The position numbers and the translations under genes were made by a program. Of a DNA stretch of 29,627 nt, positions 14,751 to 24,626 are shown one piece after another. Numbering within the stretch: position 1 is the first letter of the stretch; every line of letters begins with the position of its first letter. Source of the stretch: JBDHZK01 sp039811865 (GTDB taxonomy: Bacteria > Actinomycetota > Actinomycetes > Propionibacteriales > Propionibacteriaceae); contig JBDHZK010000013.1 in NCBI GenBank assembly GCA_039811865.1, positions 1 to 29,627 on the forward strand, read 5' to 3'. Below the pieces are notes generated by a model. That model was not told the origin of the DNA. It made no database searches and worked only from the letters and a program-made list of their open reading frames with translations.

Positions 14751-17700
14751 ATGGCCGCACCATCGTCGCTCGTTTGGCCGCGACGTTCGAGGGATCCCTG
14801 GGAGGATCCGCGACCGATTCGGGCCGAGATGTTCAGTGACCGGCTCTTCGAACGCCACGCGACGTCCCTGGCCGACACTCAGATCATCGTCCGGCGCGCC
14901 AGACCGGTCGTCTCCCTCCTGCGGCGCCTGGAGGAGAACCGGGCGGCGTTGACCGCCGCCTATCAGGCGTTGGTCGCCGAGGTGGACGCCGACCATGCGC
15001 TGACCCCGGCCGGGGAGTGGCTGGTCGACAACTTTCACGCCATCGAGGAGCACGTCCGGCAGGCCCGCCGTGACCTGCCCCCGGGCTACTTCGCGCAGCT
15101 ACCAAAGCTCGGCCCGGGGTTCCTCGAGGGCCATCCTCGGGTCTTTGGGATCATGTGGGCCTACGTCGCCCACACCGACAGCCTGTTCGACCCCGACCAG
15201 TTGGGCCGCTACATCCGCGCCTACGAGCGCCGCCGCGCGTTGACCTTGGGCGAGTTGTGGGCGGTCGCGATCAACCTGCGCATCCTGTTGATCGAGAACG
15301 CTCGGCGCCTGGCCGACCAGATCGTCCAGGCGGCTCGTGAACGCAATCGTGCCGACGAGATCGCAGACCAACTGCTGGGCATCGGCGCCGAGCGGCCGAA
15401 GTCCTTCGCCGAGGCGGTGCCCGACTCCGCCCAGGTGCCTGTGGGCCGGGCGTTCGCCACCCAGTTGCTGCGTCGCCTGACCGAGCAGCCCGAGGGCGAG
15501 GTCGACGAATGGCTGGACGCCAAGCTGGCCGAACAGCACCTCGCCCGAGCCGACGCGATCACGGCCGAACACCAGGCCCAGGCCGGCGCGACGGTGACGA
15601 TGCGGAACCTGTTTCGCTCCCTGCGACTACTCGCCGACGTCAACTGGGAGGACTGGCTCGAATCGGTCAGCCTGATCGAGTCCGAGCTGCGGGCCAACGT
15701 CAACTACGCCGGGCTCGACTTTCGTTCGCGCAACCTTTACCGGTCCGAGATCGAGGTGCTGGCGCGGGGCTCCGGCCAGGACGAGATCACAGTCGCCCGA
15801 GCGGCGCTGACGCTGGCCGCGCACACGTCGGAGGGGATGGGGAGTTTTCTGGGCTACTGGCTGATCGACGACGGCCGCCGTGACTTCGAACGGCAGCTCG
15901 GCTATCGCCGGCACTTCCGCGAGTTGGTCACGCGCGGCCTGCGGCGCCTGGGGCTGCCGGGGTACGTGGGGGCGGCCGTGCTCGCCAGCGGTGCGCTGGT
16001 GGCGGCGGTCCTGTCGCTGATCCACCTGCTGGCGCCCGCCCTCGGCGTGACCTGGCTCATCGTCATCGGCCTCCTGGTCGCCGCACCGATCAGCGATTTC
16101 GCGCTCGCGATCGTCAACTATCTGGTCGCCCGGGTCATCCCGACCAACCCACTGCCCGCCCTCGCACTCCCCGGCGGCATCCCGGACGACCTGCGCACGC
16201 TGGTGGTCGTCCCAACGATGCTCACGTCGCCGGAGTCGGTGGTCGAACTCGTTCAGACGCTCGAGGTGCACCACCTGTCGAACTCCGACCAAGGGCTGTA
16301 CTTCGCGGGCCTGACCGACTGGGCCGATTCGACCGAACCGATGCGTGACGGCGACGCCGAGCTGCTCGAGGACGCCCGCGCTCGGATCCGCGAACTGAAC
16401 AGGCGCTATCCGGGGCGGTTCCTGCTCTTTCACCGAGAACTGCGCTGGAACTCCGCCGAGGGCGTGTGGATGGGCTGGGAGCGCAAACGGGGCAAGCTGG
16501 TCGAGCTGAACCGGTATTTGCGGGGGGCCGATGACACGTCGTTCCTGCCGGTCGAGGGCAGCCTGCCGGGGCCGTTCAAGTACGTGATCACCCTGGACGC
16601 CGACACGCTGCTGCCGCGCGAGACCGCCCGCGCGCTCGTCGGGAAGTTGGCGCATCCGCTCAACCAGGCCCGTTTCGTCGACGGCAGGGTCGTCCGCGGC
16701 TACACGATCCTGCAGCCGCGGGTGACCCCGTCCCTGCCGCCGACCGAGGACACCTCCTTGTTCCAGCGCATCTACACCACCCAGCAGGGGCTCGACCCGT
16801 ACGTGTTCGCCGTCTCGGACGTATACCAGGACCTGTTCGACCAGGGTTCCTTCGCAGGCAAGGGCATCTACGAGGTCGACGCGATGGAGTCGACCACCAT
16901 CGGGCGGATCCCGGAGAACTCCGTACTCAGCCATGATCTGCTCGAAGGTAACTACGGCCGCGCGGGTTTGGTCACCGACGTCGAGGTGATCGAGGAGTAC
17001 CCCACCTCCTACGAGGTGGCCGTGTCCCGGTCGCATCGCTGGACGCGCGGCGACTGGCAACTGCTGCCGTGGCTGTCAACCCGCCGGGCCGGCATCGACG
17101 CCTTGGGCAGGTGGAAGATGCTCGACAACCTGCGCCGCTCCCTGGCGCCGGTAGCGCTGGTGCTGGCCCTGCTGTTGTCCGTCCTCGTGATTCCCCCCAA
17201 GGCGGCGATGCTCGCCTTCTTCTTGATGCTGACGTCGTTCATGATGCAGCCGCTGATCCCACTGGCGCCGGCTCTGCTGTTGCGGAACAAGGACGCGACC
17301 AAGCTCAGCCAGTTGCGGGTCTTCGCCGAAGAGGTCGGACACGGCATCTTCATGGGCTTGTTCAACGTCGTGTTCTTGGCCCACACCGCCGCCTGGACCG
17401 TGGACGCGATCACCCGGACGCTGTGGCGGATGGGCGTGAGTCGTCGCCACCTGCTGGAATGGACGACCGCGGCCGCGGCGACCAAGCAGGCCAAGGGCAC
17501 GCTCGGCCGTTTCTTCGCCCGGATGTGGCCCGGCCTGATCCCGCCGGCGATCCTGGCTCTAGATCTGGCCGTGCGCCGGGAACCTGCCCTGGGCTGGGTC
17601 CTACTCCCCATCGCACTGTGGGTGATCGCGCCGGTGGTCGCCTGGCGGGCCAGCCAGCACTACGACCGGGTCGAGGCCCAAGGGTCGGCGGCCAGCCTGG

Positions 17701-20700
17701 CCCAGCTTCGGCTGGTGGCGCGGCGCACCTGGCACTTCTTCGAGACCTTCGTGACCCCCGAGGAGCACCACCTCCCACCCGACAACTACCAAACCGACCC
17801 GACGCCGCTGGTCGCCAACCGCACGTCGCCGACCAACATCGGGCTCTATCTTCTGTCCGTCGTCAGCGCCAGAGATCTGGGCTGGGTCGGCCTGGCGGAG
17901 GTGGCCCAACGGGTGAGTGCGACCCTGCGCACCGTGGAGCAGTTGCCGCACTTCGCCGGCCACCTCTACAACTGGTACGACACCCGAACGCTCGCCCCGC
18001 TGTACCCCCGATACGTCTCGACCGTCGACAGTGGCAATCTGGCCGGTCACCTGCTGACCCTGACGCACGCGCTGCGGGAGTTCGCCAGACCCGACGCTCC
18101 CACGCACGATCCCCGTCAGGGAATCCTGGACGCCATGGGCGTGCTGCGCCAAGAGTTGGACGCGGCCGCCGCCGAAGGTCTGATCGCCGCCGGCGCCTAC
18201 GGCGAGGAGCTCAAGCGGCTGCGCGCGGCGATCGAGGCGTGCCGACCGGCCGACGCCGTCCACCTGGATGCGGTGGACGCCGCGTTGAACCGACTCGCGG
18301 GCGTCCCCGGGCTGCCCGCGGAGGCGGCCGTGTGGGTCAGCGCTATCCGGACGAGCGTGGCGTCCCACGCCAGGGATGCGGGCCTGGATGCGAACGGCCG
18401 GGCCGAGGTCGCGGCGCGGCTGCACGCGGCCGCGGAAGCCGCCTACCGGATGTTCCTGGCCACGAAGTTCGAAGTGCTCTACGACAAGCGCCGCCGGCTC
18501 TTCTCGATCGGCTATCACGCCGAGGAGCAGCGGCTGGAGGAGAGTTGCTACGACCTGCTCGCCTCGGAGTGCCGGCTGACCAGTTACCTCGCCATTGCCA
18601 AGGGGGACGTCCGCACCCGGCATTGGGTCCGGCTGGGCCGGTCGGTGACCGCGGTCGGCCGCCGCGGGGCGGCCTTGTTGTCCTGGTCGGGCTCGATGTT
18701 CGAGTACCTGATGCCTCACCTGGTGATGCGCAGCCCGGCCGGCGGGCTGTTGAACACGACCGCCCGGCGGGTCGTGGAGCGACAGCGTCAGTACGGCGAG
18801 GAGATGCGGGTGCCCTGGGGCATTTCCGAGTCGGCCTACAACGCCCGTGACCGGGAGCAGAACTACCAGTACGCACCCTTCGGCGTGCCCGGACTCGGCA
18901 TCGTCCGCGGGCTGGCCGACAACCTGGTGATCGCCCCGTACGCCACCGGCCTGGCCGCGATGATCTACCCGGACGAGGCGGCCGACAACTATCGCCGGCT
19001 GGCGATGCTCGGCGCGCGGGGCCGCTACGGGTTCCACGAGGCCATCGACTTCACCTCGGCGCGGCTGCCACCCGGCGCCGACTTCGCGATCATTCGCAGC
19101 TACATGGCGCATCACCAGGGGATGACGATCGTCGCCGCGCACGAGGTGATCCTGGACGGCCTGATGCGCGAGCGATTCCACGCCGAGCCGATGATGCGAG
19201 CCTCCGAACTGCTGTTGCAGGAGCGTGCCCCCCGGTACGTCCCGGTGCTGGTGGCCAGGCGCGAGGAGTGGCGTCCGCGGCTGGCGGTGCGCGCGGTGAC
19301 ACCGCCGTCGGAGCGGGTCTTCGGCGGTCGGTCGGCCGCGCTGACGCGCACGACGCACCTGATGTCGAACGGGTCGCTGTCGCTCACGCTGACCCCCGCC
19401 GGGGACGGACAGCTGCGCTGGCGCGGGCTCACGCTGACCCGATGGCACCCCGATCCGACAACGCCCGAAACGGGCGACTACATCTACCTTCGCGACGACG
19501 ATTCGGGACGGACGTGGTCGGCCACGGCCGCCCCCCTGCCCAGCGAACCGGACCGCTACGAGGTGCGCTTTTCCGAGGATCGGGCCCGATTCAACCGCCG
19601 CGACGGATCGCTGATCACCGCGATCGAGTATCACCTCTCGCCCGAACTGGACGCCCTGGTTCGCCAGGTCACTCTGCGCAACCCGACCCAAAGCGAGCGG
19701 CACCTCACGGCCATCTCCTACGCCGAGCTGGTCCTCGCCAGGGGGGTGGACGACGACACCCACCCGGCGTTCAGCAAGATGTTCGTGCGGACCGAATTCG
19801 TGCCCGAGTTGGGGGCCATCCTCGCGACCAGGCGGCGACGCGCCCCAACCGATCCGGAGGTGTGGCTCGCGCACTTCGTCACGGCCGACCCCGAGCACGA
19901 CGGACGTGTGGGCAGCCCAGCCCCGCAGACCGACCGCGGCGCATTCCTCGGCCGCAACCGCTGCGTGGCCGACCCCGCGGCCCTCGACCCGGACGCCGGG
20001 CCGGTGTCGCCCGTGGGGGAGTACCCGCTCGATCCGATCGCATCGCTGGCGCAGCGGGTCCGCGTCCCGGCATCGGGCACGGCCGTCCTGCACTTTTGGA
20101 CGGTCGCCGCCTCCAGCCGTGAGGAGGTCGTCGGACTGGTCGAACACCACCGCGCGACCGGCGCCTACGACCGGGTCACCCTGCTTGCCTGGACCCAGTC
20201 CCAGGTGCACCTGCGCCACCTCGGGATCGACGCCGACGAGGCCGGGCACCTGCAGACTCTGGCCGGACTGGTCACCTTTCCCAGGCCGGCGCTGCGCTCA
20301 CCGGCGGACGTCCTGGCGCAGGCGGGCCCGCAGTCGGCAGTCTGGTCGCTGGGGGTCTCGGGCGACCTCCCGATGGTCGTCCTGCGGATCGGCGACGAGG
20401 CCGATCTCGACGTCGCCCGGCAAGCCGTGCGGGCCTTCGCGTTTTGGCGCGCCAAGCGGTTCGACGTCGACCTCATCTTCTTGAACGAACGGACGACGTC
20501 CTATGTCGAAGAACTCCAGCATGGGCTCGAGATGCTGGCTGCGACCTGCCACCAGGCTGGTCCGGCCGAGGGGGCGGGCCGGGTGTTCGTCGTCCGGCGT
20601 GACCAGACCGACGCGGGCGCGATCGCCAGCCTGCTCGGCGGGGCCGCGGTCGTCCTGATCGCTCGGCGCGGCGACCTGGCCGATCAGATCGCGCTGGCGA

Positions 20701-23183
20701 CGCCGCCGGAGCCGTTGCCGATGCCGCCGGTTCCGCCTCGTCCGGCTGACCTGAGCCGGGGGCCCGGTGTTCCGGAGTTGCTGTTGGCCAACGAGCGCGG
20801 GGGCTTCACCACCGACGGCCGGGAGTACGTCACGGTGCTGGCGCCCGGGACCGCCACCCCGGCCCCCTGGACCAACGTGATCGCCAATCCCGACTTCGGC
20901 TGCCACGCCACGGCCGAGGGGGCTGGGTATACCTGGTGGCGCAACAGCCGCGACAACCAGTTGACATCCTGGCGCAACGACCCGGTCGCTGCGCCGCTGT
21001 CGGAGGCGATGTACGTGCGCGATGCCGATTCGGGGGCGGTTTTCAGCCCGACCGCGTCCCCGCTGCCGGCCGGCACCCACCTGGCGGCGCACGGCTTCGG
21101 CTACACGCGCTACCACGCGGTCGCCGACGGCTTGGACGCGGAGCTGGTGGTCTTCGTCGCTCCCACGGATCCGGTCAAGCTGTCTTGGCTCCGGATCACC
21201 AACCGCACCCAGGTGCGGCGTCGCCTCGAGGTCAGCGCGTACGCCGAGCCGGTGCTCGGCCTGGGCCGAGCGCAGGCGGCCAAGCACTTGATCACCGAGC
21301 TCGACGCGGCAACCTCGGCGCTGTTGGTGCGCAACCCCTGGAGCGTGGACGCTCCCCAAGTGGTGTTCAGCGACCTGCTCGGCGCGCAGCGCTCGTGGAC
21401 CGGAGACCGGGAGGAGTTCTTGGGCCGGCGCGGGGGGTTTGCCCGGCCGCGCGCGCTCACCCGCCCCGACGCGCTGTCCGGCACGGTCGGGCCAGGGCTC
21501 GACCCCTGCCTGGCCCAGCGGCAACCGCTCGAACTCGGCCCCGGGCAGACCGGTCAGGTGGTCTGGCTGCTTGGCTCGGCCACGGACGTCGACGGCGCCC
21601 GGGAGTTGATCGAGCGCTATCGCCGGCTGGGGCCGCAAGCCGTCCTCGACGATGTCCGGCACGCCTGGAGCGAGCGGCTGGGCGGGGTGCAGGTGAGCAC
21701 GCCGGAGCCCGCCTTCGACGTGATGGTCAACGGCTGGCTGCTGTACCAGACGCTCGCCTGCCGCATGTTCGCCCGATCGGGCTACTACCAGGCGTCCGGT
21801 GCCTACGGGTTCCGCGATCAGTTGCAGGACTCGCTGGCAGTCGTCCTGGTCGATCCGGAGCTGGCCCGTGACCACCTCGTCCGCGCCGCCGGACGCCAGT
21901 TCATCGCCGGCGATGTGCAGCACTGGTGGCTGCCCGCCGACGGGCGCGGGATCCGCACCAGGATCAGCGACGACTCGGTGTGGCTGGCCTACACCGCCTG
22001 CCGCTATGTCCGGGTGACCGGTGACGTCGGCGTCCTCGACGAGGTGATCGGCTACCTGGACGGCCCCGAACTCGCCCCCGAACAGCACGAGAACTTCTTC
22101 GCCCCGACGAGTTCGTCGGAGTCGGGCACCCTTTTCGAGCATTGCGTGCGGGGCCTGCGGCATGCCTTCACGCAGGGCCGCCATGGGCTGCCGCTGATCG
22201 GCACCGGCGACTGGAACGACGGCTTCAACGCGGTCGGCGAGCATGGTGCGGGGGAGAGCGTTTGGCTCGGCTGGTTCCTGTGCGCCACGTTGGGCGAGTT
22301 CCTGCCGTTCGCGCGTTCTCGCGACCGCGCGTTCGCCAGGGAGTGCGCGGGCGAGCGGGGCCGGCTGGCCGACGCCCTGGACGCGACCGCCTGGGACGGC
22401 GAGTGGTACCGCCGGGGCTATTTCGACGACGGCACCCCGCTGGGCTCGCACGAGCGTCCGGAGTGCCAGATCGACGCCATCGCCCAGAGCTGGTCGGTGT
22501 TGTCCGGGGTCGCCTCCCCGCAGCGGGCCGAGCACGCGATGGAGTCGGCGCACCGGCTGCTGGCCGACCAGGACTTGCGGATCGTGCGGCTGTTCACGCC
22601 GGCCTTCGACGTCTCCGAGCCCAACCCGGGCTATGTGCGCGCCTACCCACCCGGTGTGCGCGAGAACGGCGGTCAGTACACCCACGGTGCCCTGTGGTCG
22701 ATCTTCGCCTGGGCGAGGCTGCGCCGAGAGGATCGCGCGGCCGCGACGTTCCACCTGGTCAATCCGGTGAATCACACGCTCGGAGAGGGCGCTGTCGAAC
22801 GCTATCGCGTGGAGCCGTACGTGGCGGCCGCCGACGTCTACTCCGAAGGCCCGCTCGCCGGGCGCGGCGGGTGGACCTGGTACACCGGCTCGTCGGGCTG
22901 GATGTACCGGGCCGGGCTGGAGGCCGTCCTCGGATTGCGGTTGGAGGCGAAGACCCTGGCCATCGACCCCTGTCTGCCGCCGGAATGGCCGCGCGTCAGC
23001 GTCCGCTATCGCTTTGGTTCGTCGGTCTACGACATCGACGTCGACGCGCCGCCCGGGCCCTCGCCCCGGCGCGTGGTCGCGCTCACCGTGGACGACATCG
23101 GCGTCCCGGTGGCCGACGGGGTCGGCCGACTACCGCTGGCCGACGACGGCGGCACGCACTGGGTCGAGGTGCGCCTGGGCTGA
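14751..23183 (+). CDS. Cyclic beta-1,2-glucan synthase-type protein (GT84 + glycoamylase-like + GH94 modules)
   Basis: A 2810-residue membrane protein with the full architecture of NdvB/ChvB/Cgs. Hydrophobic segments lie near 402-462 and 798-968. Between them is the glycosyltransferase: ITLDADTLLPRETA (D616, D618), QGSFAGKGIYEVDA and SRSHRWTRGDWQL (W764). The central region has FEYLMPHLVMRSP and VPWGISESAYNARD (from 1354), the glycoamylase-like module tied to cyclisation in characterised synthases. Two beta-supersandwich domains follow (about 1535 and 2015 onward, each with a YLRD or YVRD strand), then the GH94 barrel with GTGDWNDGFNAVG (2484 on), the general-acid signature, and ENGGQYTHGALW. 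Known relatives polymerise UDP-glucose into beta-1,2-glucan, trim it by phosphorolysis and cyclise it. ATG at 14751 follows a strong Shine-Dalgarno; the frame extends 43 codons further into mfd but without one. No accessory export or modification gene is adjacent, so the product and its location are inferred. Base composition resembles the neighbours. Confidence 0.93.
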   Translation: MAAPSSLVWPRRSRDPWEDPRPIRAEMFSDRLFERHATSLADTQIIVRRARPVVSLLRRLEENRAALTAAYQALVAEVDADHALTPAGEWLVDNFHAIEEHVRQARRDLPPGYFAQLPKLGPGFLEGHPRVFGIMWAYVAHTDSLFDPDQLGRYIRAYERRRALTLGELWAVAINLRILLIENARRLADQIVQAARERNRADEIADQLLGIGAERPKSFAEAVPDSAQVPVGRAFATQLLRRLTEQPEGEVDEWLDAKLAEQHLARADAITAEHQAQAGATVTMRNLFRSLRLLADVNWEDWLESVSLIESELRANVNYAGLDFRSRNLYRSEIEVLARGSGQDEITVARAALTLAAHTSEGMGSFLGYWLIDDGRRDFERQLGYRRHFRELVTRGLRRLGLPGYVGAAVLASGALVAAVLSLIHLLAPALGVTWLIVIGLLVAAPISDFALAIVNYLVARVIPTNPLPALALPGGIPDDLRTLVVVPTMLTSPESVVELVQTLEVHHLSNSDQGLYFAGLTDWADSTEPMRDGDAELLEDARARIRELNRRYPGRFLLFHRELRWNSAEGVWMGWERKRGKLVELNRYLRGADDTSFLPVEGSLPGPFKYVITLDADTLLPRETARALVGKLAHPLNQARFVDGRVVRGYTILQPRVTPSLPPTEDTSLFQRIYTTQQGLDPYVFAVSDVYQDLFDQGSFAGKGIYEVDAMESTTIGRIPENSVLSHDLLEGNYGRAGLVTDVEVIEEYPTSYEVAVSRSHRWTRGDWQLLPWLSTRRAGIDALGRWKMLDNLRRSLAPVALVLALLLSVLVIPPKAAMLAFFLMLTSFMMQPLIPLAPALLLRNKDATKLSQLRVFAEEVGHGIFMGLFNVVFLAHTAAWTVDAITRTLWRMGVSRRHLLEWTTAAAATKQAKGTLGRFFARMWPGLIPPAILALDLAVRREPALGWVLLPIALWVIAPVVAWRASQHYDRVEAQGSAASLAQLRLVARRTWHFFETFVTPEEHHLPPDNYQTDPTPLVANRTSPTNIGLYLLSVVSARDLGWVGLAEVAQRVSATLRTVEQLPHFAGHLYNWYDTRTLAPLYPRYVSTVDSGNLAGHLLTLTHALREFARPDAPTHDPRQGILDAMGVLRQELDAAAAEGLIAAGAYGEELKRLRAAIEACRPADAVHLDAVDAALNRLAGVPGLPAEAAVWVSAIRTSVASHARDAGLDANGRAEVAARLHAAAEAAYRMFLATKFEVLYDKRRRLFSIGYHAEEQRLEESCYDLLASECRLTSYLAIAKGDVRTRHWVRLGRSVTAVGRRGAALLSWSGSMFEYLMPHLVMRSPAGGLLNTTARRVVERQRQYGEEMRVPWGISESAYNARDREQNYQYAPFGVPGLGIVRGLADNLVIAPYATGLAAMIYPDEAADNYRRLAMLGARGRYGFHEAIDFTSARLPPGADFAIIRSYMAHHQGMTIVAAHEVILDGLMRERFHAEPMMRASELLLQERAPRYVPVLVARREEWRPRLAVRAVTPPSERVFGGRSAALTRTTHLMSNGSLSLTLTPAGDGQLRWRGLTLTRWHPDPTTPETGDYIYLRDDDSGRTWSATAAPLPSEPDRYEVRFSEDRARFNRRDGSLITAIEYHLSPELDALVRQVTLRNPTQSERHLTAISYAELVLARGVDDDTHPAFSKMFVRTEFVPELGAILATRRRRAPTDPEVWLAHFVTADPEHDGRVGSPAPQTDRGAFLGRNRCVADPAALDPDAGPVSPVGEYPLDPIASLAQRVRVPASGTAVLHFWTVAASSREEVVGLVEHHRATGAYDRVTLLAWTQSQVHLRHLGIDADEAGHLQTLAGLVTFPRPALRSPADVLAQAGPQSAVWSLGVSGDLPMVVLRIGDEADLDVARQAVRAFAFWRAKRFDVDLIFLNERTTSYVEELQHGLEMLAATCHQAGPAEGAGRVFVVRRDQTDAGAIASLLGGAAVVLIARRGDLADQIALATPPEPLPMPPVPPRPADLSRGPGVPELLLANERGGFTTDGREYVTVLAPGTATPAPWTNVIANPDFGCHATAEGAGYTWWRNSRDNQLTSWRNDPVAAPLSEAMYVRDADSGAVFSPTASPLPAGTHLAAHGFGYTRYHAVADGLDAELVVFVAPTDPVKLSWLRITNRTQVRRRLEVSAYAEPVLGLGRAQAAKHLITELDAATSALLVRNPWSVDAPQVVFSDLLGAQRSWTGDREEFLGRRGGFARPRALTRPDALSGTVGPGLDPCLAQRQPLELGPGQTGQVVWLLGSATDVDGARELIERYRRLGPQAVLDDVRHAWSERLGGVQVSTPEPAFDVMVNGWLLYQTLACRMFARSGYYQASGAYGFRDQLQDSLAVVLVDPELARDHLVRAAGRQFIAGDVQHWWLPADGRGIRTRISDDSVWLAYTACRYVRVTGDVGVLDEVIGYLDGPELAPEQHENFFAPTSSSESGTLFEHCVRGLRHAFTQGRHGLPLIGTGDWNDGFNAVGEHGAGESVWLGWFLCATLGEFLPFARSRDRAFARECAGERGRLADALDATAWDGEWYRRGYFDDGTPLGSHERPECQIDAIAQSWSVLSGVASPQRAEHAMESAHRLLADQDLRIVRLFTPAFDVSEPNPGYVRAYPPGVRENGGQYTHGALWSIFAWARLRREDRAAATFHLVNPVNHTLGEGAVERYRVEPYVAAADVYSEGPLAGRGGWTWYTGSSGWMYRAGLEAVLGLRLEAKTLAIDPCLPPEWPRVSVRYRFGSSVYDIDVDAPPGPSPRRVVALTVDDIGVPVADGVGRLPLADDGGTHWVEVRLG

Positions 23184-23204
23184 GGGGCCCCGCAGGTCCT
23201 GGTC

Positions 23205-23222
23205 CTTTGGGTTTGTCCAAAG
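23205..23222 (+). terminator. Candidate terminator hairpin after the glucan-synthase gene
   Basis: CTTTGG (23205-23210) pairs with CCAAAG (23217-23222) around loop GTTTGT, 21 nt after the stop. A short TT follows. It lies ahead of the promoter of the lipoprotein gene. Confidence 0.4.
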
Positions 23223-23333
23223 TTCCGGGCGTGGTGCGCCGTTCCGGTTTCCGGTGGCTCGGTTGGGTGGCTTCCTTCGACCGGCTCACGGCGACGGGGA
23301 CGGGCCCAGCCAGGCGACGAGCGCGCGGGCCAG

Positions 23334-23339
23334 TAGGAT
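23334..23339 (+). promoter_or_regulatory. Putative -10 element (TAGGAT) of the lipoprotein-mazG unit
   Basis: TAGGAT lies 30 nt before the lipoprotein ATG, leaving a leader of about 24 nt with GCGAGGA as Shine-Dalgarno. The hexamer is identical to those of pmt and purS. Confidence 0.45.
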
Positions 23340-23369
23340 CGCAGCCGTTGACCGGGCGAGGATGGGCTG

Positions 23370-23927
23370 ATGATTTTCGACAAGTTGCTGGTGCGCAGGA
23401 CGATCACGCTCGGGACGGCCACGCTGGCCGTGGCCGGCGTCCTGGCGGGCTGCGCGACTCCCGGGGACGTCGGGGATCCCGCATTGGCCGCGTCGGTCGC
23501 CGGCAACCGGATCAGCGAGGTCGAGGTCGATCAGGCGGTCCGCGTGGTCGTCGACAAGCTGCAGGTCCAGCCCGTCCGGGCCCGGCCGCTGGTGCTGACC
23601 GTCCTGGTGCGGGCGGCTCAGTCGGAGCGGGTCGCCGCCGAGCGCCAGATCGTGATCAGCGACGCGCAGCGGCGCGCTGCGCTCGCGTCCGCGCCCGATC
23701 TGGCGCCGCTGTACTCGACGCCGGAGGGCACGAGCTTCGCCGACAAGTTCGCCACCGAGGTCGTCCTCACCCAGGCGCTCGGCGAGACGCAGTTGGCGCA
23801 GGCCTGCGCGGTCTACCCGGTCGTCCTCAACCCCCGCTACGGGCAATGGTCGACCACTGCCTGGGCGCTGGAGGGCAGCACCGGCTCCTTGTCGTCGGCC
23901 GCTCCCCGAGCCAGCGCGAGCCGCTGA
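23370..23927 (+). CDS. Putative lipoprotein with SurA-like N-terminal region
   Basis: A 185-residue exported protein. Residues 1-28 form a lipoprotein signal peptide: KLLVRR, a hydrophobic stretch, then lipobox VLAGC with the lipidated cysteine at 28. After it, PALAASVAGNRISEVEVDQAVRVV resembles the N-terminal segment of SurA/PrsA-type chaperones. No parvulin peptidyl-prolyl isomerase domain follows, and the last 20 residues are Ser/Ala-rich. A holdase or substrate-binding role at the outer face of the membrane is possible but not shown. ATG at 23370 is preceded by GCGAGGA. mazG begins 3 nt after the stop, so the two are coupled. In M. tuberculosis the lipoprotein LpqU lies on the other side of mazG; that is only a positional parallel. 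Confidence 0.8.
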   Translation: MIFDKLLVRRTITLGTATLAVAGVLAGCATPGDVGDPALAASVAGNRISEVEVDQAVRVVVDKLQVQPVRARPLVLTVLVRAAQSERVAAERQIVISDAQRRAALASAPDLAPLYSTPEGTSFADKFATEVVLTQALGETQLAQACAVYPVVLNPRYGQWSTTAWALEGSTGSLSSAAPRASASR

Positions 23928-23930
23928 TCC

Positions 23931-24578
23931 GTGGCGACGGACTGCGGCGGGACGACCGACCAGTTGCACCGGTTGGTCGACGTGATGACGGCACTGCGCT
24001 CCGGCTGTCCCTGGGACGCCGAGCAGACCCACCGCAGCCTCGTCCACTACCTGGTCGAGGAGACGCTGGAGGTCGTCGAAGCGATTGAGACCGGCGACGA
24101 TCAACACCTGCGCGAAGAACTCGGCGACCTGTTGCTCCAGGTCGTCTTTCACGCCGAGATCGCCCGCCGCGAGGGAAGATTCGACATCGAGGATGTCGCC
24201 CGCGGAATCAGCGACAAACTCGTCGCCCGGCACCCTTATGTGTTCGCGGGCGCGGACGTGCCGGACGATCTGATGTCGTCCTGGGAGCAGCGCAAGCAGG
24301 CCGAGAAGGGGCGCACGTCCTCCCTGGACGGCATTCCCGGCCGCATGTCGGCCTTGACTCGGGCGAACAAGGTGATCTCACGGGCCGGTTGGCACGCGGT
24401 GGACGTCCCGGTCGCCGCGGTCGATGCCGAGCCGATCAGTGCGACCGCGCTGGGCGCCGAGATCTTGAAGCTGGCGGCTCGAGCCCAGGCCGCGGGCATC
24501 GATCCGGAACAGGCCACGAGGGACGCATTGCGAGACGTGGAAGTCCGAATCCGAGACGCGGAAGCGAACAAAACCTGA
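23931..24578 (+). CDS. mazG: Nucleoside triphosphate pyrophosphohydrolase MazG
   Basis: MazG hydrolyses NTPs and dNTPs to the monophosphates, removing oxidised or excess nucleotides. The 215-residue protein shows ALRSGCPWDAEQTHRSLVHYL, the metal-binding EETLE (E43, E44, E47) and EELGD (E63, D66), and LLLQVVFHAEIARREGRFDIEDVA, all typical of the first MazG domain. The second domain of the E. coli protein is replaced by a shorter helical part containing SSLDGIPGRMSALTRANKVISRAGW; length matches actinobacterial forms. GTG at 23931 has no clear Shine-Dalgarno and depends on coupling with the lipoprotein stop 3 nt upstream. The next gene, eno, has its own promoter. Confidence 0.94.
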   Translation: MATDCGGTTDQLHRLVDVMTALRSGCPWDAEQTHRSLVHYLVEETLEVVEAIETGDDQHLREELGDLLLQVVFHAEIARREGRFDIEDVARGISDKLVARHPYVFAGADVPDDLMSSWEQRKQAEKGRTSSLDGIPGRMSALTRANKVISRAGWHAVDVPVAAVDAEPISATALGAEILKLAARAQAAGIDPEQATRDALRDVEVRIRDAEANKT

Positions 24579-24626
24579 ATTCGTGAGGGTTTCGAAGCTC
24601 CCCGAACACCGCCGGGTGCCGATCTG

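Noticed and set aside
17601..20249. Very long open frame (882 codons) on the minus strand inside the glucan-synthase gene
   Set aside because: It is antisense to a gene with clear family motifs. Its translation is Arg/Gly/Pro/Val-rich without recognisable motifs, which is usual for the opposite strand of GC-rich coding DNA.
20298..22775. Second long minus-strand open frame (825 codons) inside the glucan-synthase gene
   Set aside because: Same reasoning: GC-driven lack of stop codons opposite the GH94 region, no family similarity and no ribosome site.
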